Notes under the pieces: model-generated
Databases searched by the model: none
What the model saw: only the letters and a program-made list of their open reading frames with translations
What the model was told of the DNA's origin: nothing
Translations under genes and position numbers: made by a program
Part shown: positions 20,392-30,761 of the stretch, in pieces
Position numbering within the stretch: position 1 is the first letter of the stretch
Layout of the letters: the number at the start of each line of letters is the position of its first letter
NCBI GenBank assembly: GCA_905233165.1
Contig: CAJODL010000006.1
Coordinates: forward strand, 24,930 to 88,929
Direction: 5' to 3'
Length of the DNA stretch: 64,000 nucleotides
From: an uncultured Prevotella sp.
GTDB lineage: Bacteria; Bacteroidota; Bacteroidia; Bacteroidales; Bacteroidaceae

Positions 20392-21825
20392 ATGAGTGTA
20401 AAAAGGAATTTTGCATATAGTTTTGTACTGACGGTAAGCGGATATGTCTTCCCCCTGCTGACCTACCCCTACGTGTCACGCGTACTGGGTGTGAGTGGCA
20501 TCGGAATATGCGACTTTGTTGACAGTATCATCAACTATTTCATATTGTTTTCCATGATGGGAATCGATGCATGTGGAATTCGTGAAATAGCAGCTCACAA
20601 GGATGAACCTGCAAAACGTTCCAGTTTGTTCCGAAGCATAATTTCGCTTAACATCATCAGCACCGCTATCGCATTGGTTGTATTGTTGACAGCAATGTAT
20701 ACCGTACCTGCACTGGCTCAGTATCGTAAAATGCTATACATTGGTGTTATGAAACTGATTGCAAACATATTCTTGATAGAGTGGTTCTATACCGGTATGG
20801 AGAACTTTGCATACATCACCAAGCGCAGCATTGCTATCAAGTTAATATACGTAGCAAGTATATTTTTCTTTATCAGAAAACCAGATGATTACCCTATATA
20901 TTATATCCTTACGGTTACTACAATTGTGCTGAATGCAGGATGGAACCTAATTTATGCCAGAAAATTTGTTACGTTAAGCCTGAAGGATATATCTATTAAA
21001 CCCCTGCTGGCCACTTTTTTCTCGATAGGACTTTATAAAATCATCACATCCATCTACACCACTATGAATGTAACGTGGCTGGGATTTGTAACTAACACTG
21101 ATCAGGTAGGATATTACACATCTGCTACGAAGCTTTATACAATTATCATATCAGCGTTTACAGCTTTCACTAGTGTCATGTTGCCCAGATTGTCAGCTCT
21201 ACATGCTCAGGGCAACGAGAAGGAGTTTTGGGACAAAATAAGACTCTCGGTAGAGGCTTTGGCTTTTTTTTCTTTCCCTGTAATAGTATTTTCTATTATA
21301 TATGCACCCAACATTTTGCATTTACTATTAGGGGACGGCTTTGAAGGGTCGTATCTGCCTTTCCGTATTATAGCTCCTTTAATATTTATTATTGGATATG
21401 AGCAAATTCTAGTTTTGCAGATTCTCATTCCACGCAAATATGATAGGATTGTCTTGTGCAATTCTATAATAGGTGCCACACTGGCTGTCCTGACAAACCT
21501 TATGATAGTAAAATCATATGGTGCAACTGGATCTGCTATTGTTTGGTTTATATCCGAAGTGGCAGTTCTAACGGCAACACTGCTTTTTGTCTGCAGGAAC
21601 ACCCTTTACACATTGCCATTACGAATTATTGGGCGATATATGGTATGCTATGTACCTTTGTTCATTGTCCTGCATCTGATACACAGAACATTGGAAGTAG
21701 GTGATTTAACAATACTTCTAATGACTGGTTCAGTGGTGCTGCTGTATACATTAGTTATTCAGAAGTATTATATAAAATCGCCTGTAGCAGTACAGATTAT
21801 AGACAAGTTACGATTAGGACGTTAG
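20392..21825 (+). CDS. Wzx-type oligosaccharide flippase
   Basis: 477 residues, 12-14 hydrophobic segments, MOP-superfamily flippase: YSFVLTVSGYVFPLLTYPYVSRVLG at the N-terminus is the standard Wzx start, and GFVTNTDQVGYYTSATKLYT the central signature. It flips undecaprenyl-linked repeat units to the periplasm. From here to about 29.8 kb the DNA is visibly more AT-rich than the flanks, as usual for variable polysaccharide loci. Confidence 0.92.
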   Translation: MSVKRNFAYSFVLTVSGYVFPLLTYPYVSRVLGVSGIGICDFVDSIINYFILFSMMGIDACGIREIAAHKDEPAKRSSLFRSIISLNIISTAIALVVLLTAMYTVPALAQYRKMLYIGVMKLIANIFLIEWFYTGMENFAYITKRSIAIKLIYVASIFFFIRKPDDYPIYYILTVTTIVLNAGWNLIYARKFVTLSLKDISIKPLLATFFSIGLYKIITSIYTTMNVTWLGFVTNTDQVGYYTSATKLYTIIISAFTAFTSVMLPRLSALHAQGNEKEFWDKIRLSVEALAFFSFPVIVFSIIYAPNILHLLLGDGFEGSYLPFRIIAPLIFIIGYEQILVLQILIPRKYDRIVLCNSIIGATLAVLTNLMIVKSYGATGSAIVWFISEVAVLTATLLFVCRNTLYTLPLRIIGRYMVCYVPLFIVLHLIHRTLEVGDLTILLMTGSVVLLYTLVIQKYYIKSPVAVQIIDKLRLGR

Positions 21826-21829
21826 ACAT

Positions 21830-23092
21830 ATGGCAACAAACAATATAACAACAGGCAAATATGACTTCATGATGATTGTTAAAAATATCATGATAGTCAT
21901 AACTATGTTTATATTGGCTGCAATACTTGGTAATGGGTTCAATCTGATCGGCTGGTCATACATTGTACAGGTACGATACTATCTGTTAATGGGCATGATA
22001 TGCATTGGGCTGGCAACATTATATTTCTTCCAATACAGAAATCAGCCCATCACATTCAAATACTATACTGCTTTTATTACTCTATGGCCGTTCTGTGTGA
22101 TCCTGTCGTCGTTTTTGCAAGACGGCATTCTGATTGAGGAGTTTTCACAGATAATTTCGTGGACATTCGTCGGATCTTTCTTTTTCATTTTCTATCGGTT
22201 TAGGTTCAGTGAAAAGATGATTTTGTGGATACTGGGATTGTATGCACTCACCACTGCCGTAATACAGATAGCGCAACAGATGGATCCGTTATTTGCTATT
22301 TTTGGTGGTAATCCTGAAGATGTAGGGGATGTAGTCAACACTGAGGAGAGAAACGGATTGGCACGTTTTTTTGTAGGATGCATCCCTGTACAGATGGTGG
22401 CTCTGTACTATTCATGGTGCAAGATGCAGAAAACTTTCAGCATATATTGGGGAATATTAACTGCGCTTATGCTCGTATCCATTTATCTATATCTGACCAA
22501 ACAGGTATTAATCTCTACGATATTTACTATTGGGGTATCCTTTTACATGATTAAAGGTCGGAGAGTTAAGATACAGGCTTGTGTGTTGGCTGTAGTATGT
22601 CTTTTGGGCTTAGCATTGTTCTGGGAAGACTTGTTTGGTGAATTGATTCAGGATAGTAAGGATGAAAGTTTCTCACATGCCATACGATTTGAATTTATCG
22701 AATATATTGTGGATTACAACCTAACAGATCCAATAGGAGTGTTGTTTGGTCATGGAACCTCAAAGCCTTGGTTTGCTGAATTAGAGCACATGCTGTATTA
22801 TCCTTCTGATATTGGTTTTTTCGGTGAATCTATCTATTTCGGCTGGTTGTGGGCTTTAGCTTATTTCTATGTAGTATTCCGTATAATGGTAACATACCGA
22901 CACAAGATTCCCACATATATCAAACTATTTATAATCTGCTCGGGGATGATTTCCATATTTATCTTTCCCTACAGAAATCGTATTGAGACATTTAATTGGA
23001 TATGTATGATATATATATGTTCATTGTACATTGATGACAGAAAAGATCTTGTATTGGATAAAGAAACAGAACCTAAAATTCCCAAGATATGA
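21830..23092 (+). CDS. Putative O-antigen/EPS polymerase (Wzy-like)
   Basis: 420 residues with about 11 hydrophobic segments and one large periplasmic loop (about 265-320, with ESFSHAIRFEFIEYIV and LFGHGTSKPWF). The topology and the position after wzx indicate Wzy, which joins repeat units in the periplasm; Wzy proteins share little sequence. The next gene overlaps by ATGA. Function inferred mainly from topology and context. Confidence 0.7.
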   Translation: MATNNITTGKYDFMMIVKNIMIVITMFILAAILGNGFNLIGWSYIVQVRYYLLMGMICIGLATLYFFQYRNQPITFKYYTAFITLWPFCVILSSFLQDGILIEEFSQIISWTFVGSFFFIFYRFRFSEKMILWILGLYALTTAVIQIAQQMDPLFAIFGGNPEDVGDVVNTEERNGLARFFVGCIPVQMVALYYSWCKMQKTFSIYWGILTALMLVSIYLYLTKQVLISTIFTIGVSFYMIKGRRVKIQACVLAVVCLLGLALFWEDLFGELIQDSKDESFSHAIRFEFIEYIVDYNLTDPIGVLFGHGTSKPWFAELEHMLYYPSDIGFFGESIYFGWLWALAYFYVVFRIMVTYRHKIPTYIKLFIICSGMISIFIFPYRNRIETFNWICMIYICSLYIDDRKDLVLDKETEPKIPKI

Positions 23093-24021
23093 CGTTTTCT
23101 ATAATCATTCCATCTTACAAGAGGCGCTATCTCGACGAAGCGATAAACAGCGTCATTTCCCAGACGTGCGATGATTGGGAACTGATTGTGGTAAACGATT
23201 GTTCGCCAGAAGACATTGACACAGTTGTCAATCCTTATTTAAACAACTCTAAAATAAAATACCACATTAACAATTATCATTTTGGAGCAGAACGCCTATG
23301 CGAGAACTGGAACAGTTGCTTAAAATACTGCACTGGCGACTACATTATATGCATGGGTGATGATGACAAACTGGCGCCATGCTGTTTGGAAGAATACAAA
23401 AAAATGATTAATAAATATCCTCAGGTGGAAATCCTACATGGTCAGACTGATATCATCGACGAACATGGTGAAGTCTGTGAATTGTTGGAGCCTCGATATG
23501 AGTACGAAACTGCACTACAGCTGATATATTATCGATGGGCAGGATTAGGCCGTCAACAATTTATCGGTGACTTCTGCTATAAAAGAGAACCTCTTGTAAA
23601 ACGTGGCGGATTTTATAGTTTGCCCTTTGCTTGGGGTAGCGATGATATATCTGCTGTAATGGCAGCTACAGCAGCAGGTATAGCAAACACGGAAAAAATC
23701 TGTTTTATGTATCGGAAGAACCGCTTTTCCATTTCATCAGACACAAACAACAAGCGTAAAGCTTATGCGCTGATTCTGCAGTGGAAATGGTACAAAACTT
23801 TTTTTAATGAGTATAGGATAGGAGCGCCCCAAGATATGCTCACCATCGACCTACTGAAAGAAATGATGCCATTACATTTTAGATTTAAGATTAATGACAC
23901 GATATGCAAAGACCTGCGTGTTGGAAGATGTAATGTGTTGTATTGGCTGAGAAACAGAAAATTCTATAATGTCACAGTAAAAGATATACTAATCCAACTT
24001 GTCAAATCTCTAAAACGATAA
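23089..24021 (+). CDS. Family 2 glycosyltransferase
   Basis: 310 residues. FSIIIPSYKRRYLDEAINSV, a DWELIVVNDCSPED loop, and YIICMGDDDKLAP with the DxD metal site are textbook GT2. Later GSDDISAVMAAT may hold the catalytic acid. It adds a sugar to the EPS repeat unit on the cytoplasmic face. ATGA overlap with wzy suggests coupling. Confidence 0.88.
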   Translation: MTFSIIIPSYKRRYLDEAINSVISQTCDDWELIVVNDCSPEDIDTVVNPYLNNSKIKYHINNYHFGAERLCENWNSCLKYCTGDYIICMGDDDKLAPCCLEEYKKMINKYPQVEILHGQTDIIDEHGEVCELLEPRYEYETALQLIYYRWAGLGRQQFIGDFCYKREPLVKRGGFYSLPFAWGSDDISAVMAATAAGIANTEKICFMYRKNRFSISSDTNNKRKAYALILQWKWYKTFFNEYRIGAPQDMLTIDLLKEMMPLHFRFKINDTICKDLRVGRCNVLYWLRNRKFYNVTVKDILIQLVKSLKR

Positions 24022-24025
24022 AGTC

Positions 24026-25216
24026 ATGAACAGGAAAATAGCTTTTATAACGGAGGGATTCATGGGTAGTACCCTACCCTTGATACGTCAGCTATGTTCA
24101 AGAGGATATAACGTTGATTTGTACTATTGCAAAAGAGAAATACACGAACCAGAAGCATGCGAGTTGGAATATTGTGCAGAACATTATGGGATAAACACCA
24201 TTCCAAGAGAGATGTATCACGGCATCACACAATATGTAGGTACTAATAACCTGACAATATACACATTTTCACAGATAAAGCCATTCCGTTCTGTTCCTGT
24301 AGTTCGAAACATTACCCAGTTGATTATGAAATATCAGTCATACAAGGCAGCGCAGGTAATCAACGCTGAAAATTATGATGCCGTTAACCTGATATGCAAC
24401 TATGATATGATGCACATGATAGACCTGCTTCATTATCTTAATGGTAATGCGATTGTATCAATGCACGAGGTCTGGAATCATGCCAAGCCATCTATCAAGC
24501 CTTCTAAACTATTGGCTGAAATTATACACAAACGTTGTAAGATTGTGCTATTTTCTGATCATTCCAAAAGCGATATTACCCAGATAGATGGTATTAACAT
24601 GGATTTGGTAAAGGTAAATCCCTTCGGTCTATTTGACTCATATGCTTCATTGTCTGAAAGTGAACTGCCAGAAAAGCTTCCAGAAAAATACTTATTATTC
24701 TTTGGTTACATCAGACCATATAAAGGCTTGGGTATTCTTCACGATGCAATAAAGACGATGGGAGATGCATTAAACGGCTACAAGATTGTAATTGCAGGTG
24801 AGGGGGATGATCCTGTATTAGAAGAAATAAAAAACGACGACAGGTTTGTCTTAATTCCGCGTTTTATCCATAACAGGGAGTTAGTTACCATGATTAAGCA
24901 TGCATATGCTGTAGTATGTCCATACCTGACTATGTCGCAAAGTGGAATACCACAAACCACTTTTCCGTTTGGAACGCCGATAATAGCATCTGATTTGGAC
25001 GGATTCAACGAAATTATTACACATGAGGTTGGGATGTTGTTTCCTACAGGAGACTCTCAATCATTGGCCCAATGCATCTCCGATTTGATACAACATCCCA
25101 ACAAGCGCGAACAAATGCATCGGCATATTGCCTCCTTCAGCCAACGTTATCCCAAATATGATTGGGGGAATATCTGTGATAATTATTTAAAAATCATAGT
25201 GAATGGCCACGAATAA
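24026..25216 (+). CDS. Family 4 (GT-B) glycosyltransferase
   Basis: 396 residues, two Rossmann halves. YLLFFGYIRPYKGLGILHDAI and KIVIAGEGDDP are the GT4 donor-site strands, and a SQSGIPQTTFPFGTPIIASD segment holds the usual E/D...G loop, with the first Glu replaced by Gln-Ser. It likely builds the EPS repeat unit. The 3' end overlaps the next gene by 14 bp. Confidence 0.85.
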   Translation: MNRKIAFITEGFMGSTLPLIRQLCSRGYNVDLYYCKREIHEPEACELEYCAEHYGINTIPREMYHGITQYVGTNNLTIYTFSQIKPFRSVPVVRNITQLIMKYQSYKAAQVINAENYDAVNLICNYDMMHMIDLLHYLNGNAIVSMHEVWNHAKPSIKPSKLLAEIIHKRCKIVLFSDHSKSDITQIDGINMDLVKVNPFGLFDSYASLSESELPEKLPEKYLLFFGYIRPYKGLGILHDAIKTMGDALNGYKIVIAGEGDDPVLEEIKNDDRFVLIPRFIHNRELVTMIKHAYAVVCPYLTMSQSGIPQTTFPFGTPIIASDLDGFNEIITHEVGMLFPTGDSQSLAQCISDLIQHPNKREQMHRHIASFSQRYPKYDWGNICDNYLKIIVNGHE

Positions 25217-26186
25217 TAGAACCGCATACCTTGACAATGTCGCTGGCATATTGATTGTACATATGATATATACCTATCATATTGCATATGCCTGCTCTTT
25301 GCATGATAACACATGCATTCAAGCAATCAACAACGTTCTATTTTTTTTCATGGCATGGTTTTTATTCAAAGGAGGAATGACTTATAAAAATAAACCGACA
25401 AAAGATATGTTCAAGAAATCTGCCAAAAGGTTGTTAGTACCTTATGCATGTTTCTGTCTTATCGGTATTGTCATTGATTTTACATTGAAATATTTTAGTA
25501 ACAGTTTCCCAGGATTTATATCTTTCATAAAAGATGAGGCGTATACTTTTCTTACAACATCAATTGTATGGTCAACAGGAGCTTCGTGGTTCCTGCTCAC
25601 ATTATTCCTTGTAAGAAATGTATATAACTATATCTCGGATAAGTTATATAGTTGGCAAATTGCATTGCTATGCCTACTGGCATCTTTCACGCTAACATTT
25701 GTCAAAGATGTCATCCCATGCTATATCAGTAATTTCTTTCATGGAATGGCATTATTCAGTATGGGTAACTCGCTAAAAAACACAAGATTCAACAAGCCTC
25801 TCCTGTTCATATCCATATGTATTTTTACTCTTAGTTTTTACATCCCTTCTAAAATAGACTTTCGAGACAATAGCGTGATATGCGGCCATTATCTGATGGC
25901 TGTGGCATACGAAATTGCCGGTTGTATCATCATCAACAATTTTTTCTCACAATTTTGCAACAAGCATGTCATTCTGCTCACCTATATTGGCAAAAACTCA
26001 ATGGTGTTTTATTTAGTACACTATCCTGTAATGTATATAACGATACACATCATTTCGCAGATTATGAATCTGAAGGATGATATGGTAGTAATGTTTGTGA
26101 TAACTGTACTGATTGTCACTGTATCGCTGATTGTTGCCGACAGGATTTTCAAGCATGACAAACTTAAATTCGTTATAGGAGGATGA
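25203..26186 (+). CDS. Acyltransferase-3/fucose 4-O-acetylase-like membrane protein
   Basis: 327 residues with about ten membrane helices. TAYLDNVAGILIVHMIYTYH carries the helix-1 His and NNVLFFFMAWFLFKGGMTYK the second signature. Position within the EPS cluster points to O-acetylation of the polymer. Overlaps the upstream gene by 14 bp and ends 1 bp before the next. Confidence 0.83.
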   Translation: MATNNRTAYLDNVAGILIVHMIYTYHIAYACSLHDNTCIQAINNVLFFFMAWFLFKGGMTYKNKPTKDMFKKSAKRLLVPYACFCLIGIVIDFTLKYFSNSFPGFISFIKDEAYTFLTTSIVWSTGASWFLLTLFLVRNVYNYISDKLYSWQIALLCLLASFTLTFVKDVIPCYISNFFHGMALFSMGNSLKNTRFNKPLLFISICIFTLSFYIPSKIDFRDNSVICGHYLMAVAYEIAGCIIINNFFSQFCNKHVILLTYIGKNSMVFYLVHYPVMYITIHIISQIMNLKDDMVVMFVITVLIVTVSLIVADRIFKHDKLKFVIGG

Positions 26187-26187
26187 A

Positions 26188-27759
26188 ATGGGGGACTATA
26201 CAAAACTAATATATTGGATTGTTGGCATATTAATGTGCATAGCATCATCTAAGGTCTATTCTAAACAGGTTATAGAAATCAGTACACAAAGTAGGTTTGA
26301 TTCCCTGACATCTATCATCACTCATCAATTGGAGAAGGGAGAAAAGGATATATATATACAACTGGCACCTCAAAGGTTTAAATTCTCTGAAAATCATTTA
26401 CACCTGAAGGACCTCTCCTACCCCAAATCCTCTGTAACAATCTCCGGAAAAGAAGGAACAGTGATATTCTCGGATGGTATGGGATATTCAAAAGGGGATG
26501 CATACAGATATGGCTTCAACCATCAGAATACATTTTTGGATGACCAACTGCAGGAATTGCCCATATGGAGTGAAAGCATGATAGCAAATGACACCATACG
26601 TATTATTGACCCGAGTGTCAAAAGCTGCTTCATACCATATCGAGGACTAGAACCACAGGCAGGTAAACTATGCCACTATACCTTTGTGCTTGTTACTATG
26701 TGGTTTACCAGCAGCATTTACAAAGTATCAGAGATTACTGACGACGGTGTATTCTTTGAGTGCACAGATTTGAACGATGGCAATTGGCTGAAGACGTATA
26801 ATATCAACTTGGATTATGCTTATACAAAACATTGCGATATCCCTATTCAGATGCCTCGTTTCAGACTATGCAACACAGTTTTTGCGACGAACACAATAGC
26901 TGATGGGTATGTCAGATTCAAGAAGGAAAGGATACACGAATGCAGAAATACTACATTTGTTTGTTTGGAAGGTTGCAGGTTAAAATCATTCAACATTGAC
27001 GGAATCTGTTTCAATGGCAATGCCTACAATTGGGACAAACATTTGATTCAGACGTCTAACTGTAATTTTACAAAAGGCCTATATATCACTAACAATATGT
27101 TCAGATACCTGAAAAGTCTGGCAGTAGAAATCAAGGCGACAGAAAACTTGACATTCTATGGCAATCATGCCATATTTTGCTCGTCTGGTATTATACGTTC
27201 CAACAACAACTGCAAGAATACGAAGGTTCTGAACAACCGCTTTGAACAATGCGGAACAGGACTTACGAATATTCCTATTGTCCAAACAGTAGGCACAGAG
27301 TTTCTAGTCAAAGGTAACGTCTTGTCAGATTTTGGATACTCAGGTTTGAACAGTGGTGTATTCTGGGGTGAAGAAATGAGGTATAAGTGCTCTGGCATCA
27401 TAGAGGACAATGAACTGTTTTATACACACCGAACCCTTGACAACATTAATAAACTGACACTTATTGATAGTGGAGCCATATACATCTCGACTCAAAACTA
27501 TAAAATAATAATCAGAAACAATTACATACATGATTATATCGGAATCTGGCATTACAGAGGTATATATATGGACGATGGTGCCAATAACTGTCATGTATAT
27601 AATAATAAGGTGCGCAATACGCCTACAGCCTACTGCATTCAGTTCAGTAGTCAGGGAAAAGAGAGTGATCCTAATAACAAAGCGCCCTTCTTCTGCAGAG
27701 GGAACTTAGAGACTAACAATGACTGTGATGGTAAGATATATTTAAAACAACAAGAATAA
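26188..27759 (+). CDS. Secreted right-handed parallel beta-helix protein
   Basis: 523 residues: N-terminal hydrophobic segment (8-25) likely a signal peptide, then repeated short strands with Asn ladders (NNMFRYLKSL, YGNHAIFCSSG, LNNRFEQCGTG, VKGNVLSDFG, IEDNELFYTH, IRNNYIHDYIG, YNNKVRNTP) that fit a pectate-lyase-like beta-helix. In EPS loci such proteins are commonly lyases or C5-epimerases acting on the polymer in the periplasm. No catalytic triad can be assigned by eye. It is followed with no gap by the next ATG. Confidence 0.78.
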   Translation: MGDYTKLIYWIVGILMCIASSKVYSKQVIEISTQSRFDSLTSIITHQLEKGEKDIYIQLAPQRFKFSENHLHLKDLSYPKSSVTISGKEGTVIFSDGMGYSKGDAYRYGFNHQNTFLDDQLQELPIWSESMIANDTIRIIDPSVKSCFIPYRGLEPQAGKLCHYTFVLVTMWFTSSIYKVSEITDDGVFFECTDLNDGNWLKTYNINLDYAYTKHCDIPIQMPRFRLCNTVFATNTIADGYVRFKKERIHECRNTTFVCLEGCRLKSFNIDGICFNGNAYNWDKHLIQTSNCNFTKGLYITNNMFRYLKSLAVEIKATENLTFYGNHAIFCSSGIIRSNNNCKNTKVLNNRFEQCGTGLTNIPIVQTVGTEFLVKGNVLSDFGYSGLNSGVFWGEEMRYKCSGIIEDNELFYTHRTLDNINKLTLIDSGAIYISTQNYKIIIRNNYIHDYIGIWHYRGIYMDDGANNCHVYNNKVRNTPTAYCIQFSSQGKESDPNNKAPFFCRGNLETNNDCDGKIYLKQQE

Positions 27760-28665
27760 ATGATACATATTGCTACAATAATTACATGTTATAACCGTAA
27801 GGAGAAAACAATTTCTTCATTACGACACATGTATGCTGCTCAGGAATACTATAATTCTACATCGAAAGAAAAAATTGACATCGTATTATATATGACCGAC
27901 GATGGTTGCACAGACGGCACATCCGAGGCCGTACAGAATACTTTTCCCAACAAGAAAATACATATACAGAAAAGTAACGGAGATCTGTTCTGGGCACGTG
28001 GAATGAACTTCTCATGGAAGGTGGCGGCAAAGGATAGAGAATGGGATTATTATCTGCTACTTAACGATGATACTGACATGACTGTAGATTGTTTCAACCA
28101 ACTTTTTGAAGCGGAGCAATATTCTATGGGACATCATGAAAAAGAGGCATTGGTTGGCGGAATAATTGCTTCAAAAGAAAATCGTAACAAGATAATATAT
28201 GGTGGTGAGAGTTTTCTGACAAAGTTTACTGCCAAACTTCAACTTATGTTTCCTTCAGGTAAGCCACAACAGTGTGACCTGCTCAATGCAAACATAATGT
28301 TTGTGCCCAAAAGCATCTTCCAAAGAATAGGAATTTTCTACCCATATAGACATGGTTGCGCAGATTCAGATTATTCGGCAATGGCGAAAAGAGCAGGGTT
28401 CTTAGTTTTCGTAACCTCAGGGATCTGTGGATATTGTGATTTTGACCACTGGACCAAGGCTGATGACAAGGTAAATATCGTCAAGATGACACTTCAAGAA
28501 CGAAAGGCTTATTTCAACCATCCGCTTCATTCAAATAAAGACTATCTGACATTAATAAGACGTATAACACCTTGGCGTTATCCGTTTGTATGGTTGTTCA
28601 GGAACATGGTCGTGTATTGTCCTTCGTTATATTATAAAATTACATTTAGAAGATATAAAAAATGA
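27760..28665 (+). CDS. Family 2 glycosyltransferase
   Basis: 301 residues. IATIITCYNRKEKTISSLRH, TDDGCTDGTSEAV and YLLLNDDTDMTVDCF (metal site) are GT2 motifs; NGDLFWARGMNFSWK is the acceptor loop typical of rhamnosyl/galactofuranosyl-like members. Starts on the base after the previous stop and overlaps the next gene by 4 bp (ATGA). Confidence 0.87.
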   Translation: MIHIATIITCYNRKEKTISSLRHMYAAQEYYNSTSKEKIDIVLYMTDDGCTDGTSEAVQNTFPNKKIHIQKSNGDLFWARGMNFSWKVAAKDREWDYYLLLNDDTDMTVDCFNQLFEAEQYSMGHHEKEALVGGIIASKENRNKIIYGGESFLTKFTAKLQLMFPSGKPQQCDLLNANIMFVPKSIFQRIGIFYPYRHGCADSDYSAMAKRAGFLVFVTSGICGYCDFDHWTKADDKVNIVKMTLQERKAYFNHPLHSNKDYLTLIRRITPWRYPFVWLFRNMVVYCPSLYYKITFRRYKK

Positions 28666-29864
28666 ATCTCATATACGTAGGGTATCTATATCCCGAAACA
28701 TTATTACGGGAACTAATAGACTTAAAGTCTTACATTGATTTTCCAGCCCACAGTTTTCAGACGGCATTGTTGAAAGGTCTTTACAAGGCATTCTCGCAAA
28801 CCAAAGTTATCTCTGCTGCACCTGTTTCTGCTTTTCCTAAAATAAAGAAATGGTATTTTAGGAAACAGGCATTCTCGCATCGTGGTGACAACATAGCAAA
28901 GGATGTGTATGTAGGATTACTTAATTTTCCAATAATTGCCCTGCTGTCACGTTTTTTGCGCGTGCGCTCCGAGATAAAGAGTTCCATCAAGAAGGGTGAG
29001 AAAAACATCATATTATCTTATGGGCTTCATACTCCGTTCTTATTAGCCGTATTGTCCATGAGAAAGCATGTAGAGAAAACCTGCATCATTGTGCCTGACC
29101 TGCCACAATTCATGACAGGAAAGAGCAACCCTCTATATCGATTTGCAAAGGCTATTGACCGTTGTGTCATCAACTACTGTATAAAACGCATGGATTCGTT
29201 TGTGTTGCTCAGCCCACACATGGCAGAGTTATTGCCAATAGATGGAAAACAAACAGTCGTTGTGGATGGCATATATGGTGGAACACCTGATGAAATTTTT
29301 TCAACATCAAAGGATGAACACAAGACAATTCTATATATAGGCAAGGCCGAAGAACGTACTGGTATCTATGACCTGATTGAGGCATTCAAGCAGATTGATG
29401 ATCCAGACTACAGATTATGGATAAGAATGTACGGAGATAAGAAAGAATATCTGGATAATGCACGTGAGCGCATAAAGGATGACACTCGGATATCCCTTCT
29501 GCCACCGATGTCTAGAACCGAACTGTTACAAATTGAAAGAAAAGCTACTGTGCTGGTAAATCCTATCCGTCCTACACAAACATTTACACGTTACTATTTT
29601 CCATCAAAAACTATGGAATATTTGGCATCTGGAACACCAACCATAATGTATAGGCTTGACTGTCTGTCCAAAGAGTATGATAAATACATACATTATATAC
29701 CAGAACTCACTATACAATCATTGCGTGATACCATTGTGGACGTGTGCAGTCAGTCTAGTGAAGAGCGTAACGATTTCGGAAAAGCAGCAGAAAAATTCAT
29801 AACAGAACACCGCAATTCCGATGTTCAGGCTGCAAAAATTGCAGACCTAATTTGTAACTTTTAA
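28662..29864 (+). CDS. GT4-like glycosyltransferase
   Basis: 400 residues. The C-terminal half has the GT-B donor site (ILYIGKAEERTGIYDLIEAF, RTELLQIERKATVLVNP, TFTRYYFPSKTMEYLASGTP). The N-terminal half is less typical. Last gene of the plus-strand EPS block, with no visible terminator in the 85 bp before the convergent GT2. Confidence 0.82.
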   Translation: MNLIYVGYLYPETLLRELIDLKSYIDFPAHSFQTALLKGLYKAFSQTKVISAAPVSAFPKIKKWYFRKQAFSHRGDNIAKDVYVGLLNFPIIALLSRFLRVRSEIKSSIKKGEKNIILSYGLHTPFLLAVLSMRKHVEKTCIIVPDLPQFMTGKSNPLYRFAKAIDRCVINYCIKRMDSFVLLSPHMAELLPIDGKQTVVVDGIYGGTPDEIFSTSKDEHKTILYIGKAEERTGIYDLIEAFKQIDDPDYRLWIRMYGDKKEYLDNARERIKDDTRISLLPPMSRTELLQIERKATVLVNPIRPTQTFTRYYFPSKTMEYLASGTPTIMYRLDCLSKEYDKYIHYIPELTIQSLRDTIVDVCSQSSEERNDFGKAAEKFITEHRNSDVQAAKIADLICNF

Positions 29865-29949
29865 TTGTTTAGATTATTAGTGTCACGTTAAGATTGGAAC
29901 GAGCTAAATATTAATCAAATAGCCCTGAAAAGAGAGGATTGTAGTGAGT

Positions 29950-30705
29950 TTAGATTTTTAATTCGAAAATTTTATAGAGATATTTCATGCCAATCATAAA
30001 AGCATTGGTGTAAATGCCATTTTCCCGACAGCCACGTATATCATCCTTGATTAATTGAAGACGACTATTTATGTCTCTTGTACTGGCACCACCTGTACGC
30101 ATAGTAACAAAGTCTACATGGAGGTATTTCGCCCGAATGTGGTGTACCAGAAACAAGCGTACCATCATCTCGTAGTCTGCACCAATCTTATAATCTGTTT
30201 TATATAGTCCGACCTTTCCGAATACCTCGCGTCGACAATAGAAAGACGGATGAGCTGGCATAAAACCAAAGCGAAGCCATAGCGGACGAAAAAGTTTAGA
30301 ACTATAGTATCGTATGCATTTATGTGGTTGAGTATCATTAATGAAATGAACGTCCCCATAAACAGCATCAACATCTGAATCAACAAAAGCTTTAACCATC
30401 CGTTCTATAACGTCATCACTTGTAAAATAGTCATCAGAATTTAGAATACCCACAATATCACCTGATGCCATCCTTATACCTTTGTTCATTGCATCATAGA
30501 TACCATTATCTCTCTCTGATATCCATTTCATACGTCCATCAAACAAAGGTTCATTTTTTCTTATAACATCCAATGTACCATCTTCTGAACCCCCATCTAT
30601 AATGATATACTCAATATCCGAATATGTCTGTGACAGAACAGACTTTATGGAGTCATATAGTGTTGAAGCACTATTATATGAAACCGTAATTATCGAAACT
30701 TTCAT
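29950..30705 (-). CDS. Family 2 glycosyltransferase (WcaE-like)
   Basis: 251 residues from ATG 30705 (the frame is open 11 codons further). VSIITVSYNSASTLYDSIKS, IDGGSEDGT, SERDNGIYDAMNKGI and VGILNSDDYF are the conserved GT2 blocks; IGADYEMMVRLFL is the late acidic motif. It faces the EPS block and is probably its last glycosyltransferase, under separate control. The phased palindrome array starts 57 bp upstream of its start. Confidence 0.87.
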   Translation of the reverse strand: MKVSIITVSYNSASTLYDSIKSVLSQTYSDIEYIIIDGGSEDGTLDVIRKNEPLFDGRMKWISERDNGIYDAMNKGIRMASGDIVGILNSDDYFTSDDVIERMVKAFVDSDVDAVYGDVHFINDTQPHKCIRYYSSKLFRPLWLRFGFMPAHPSFYCRREVFGKVGLYKTDYKIGADYEMMVRLFLVHHIRAKYLHVDFVTMRTGGASTRDINSRLQLIKDDIRGCRENGIYTNAFMIGMKYLYKIFELKI

Positions 30706-30761
30706 GTTGGATTGATTTGATAAATCAACGCAAAACATTACAAAATATTGCCCGATTTTTA

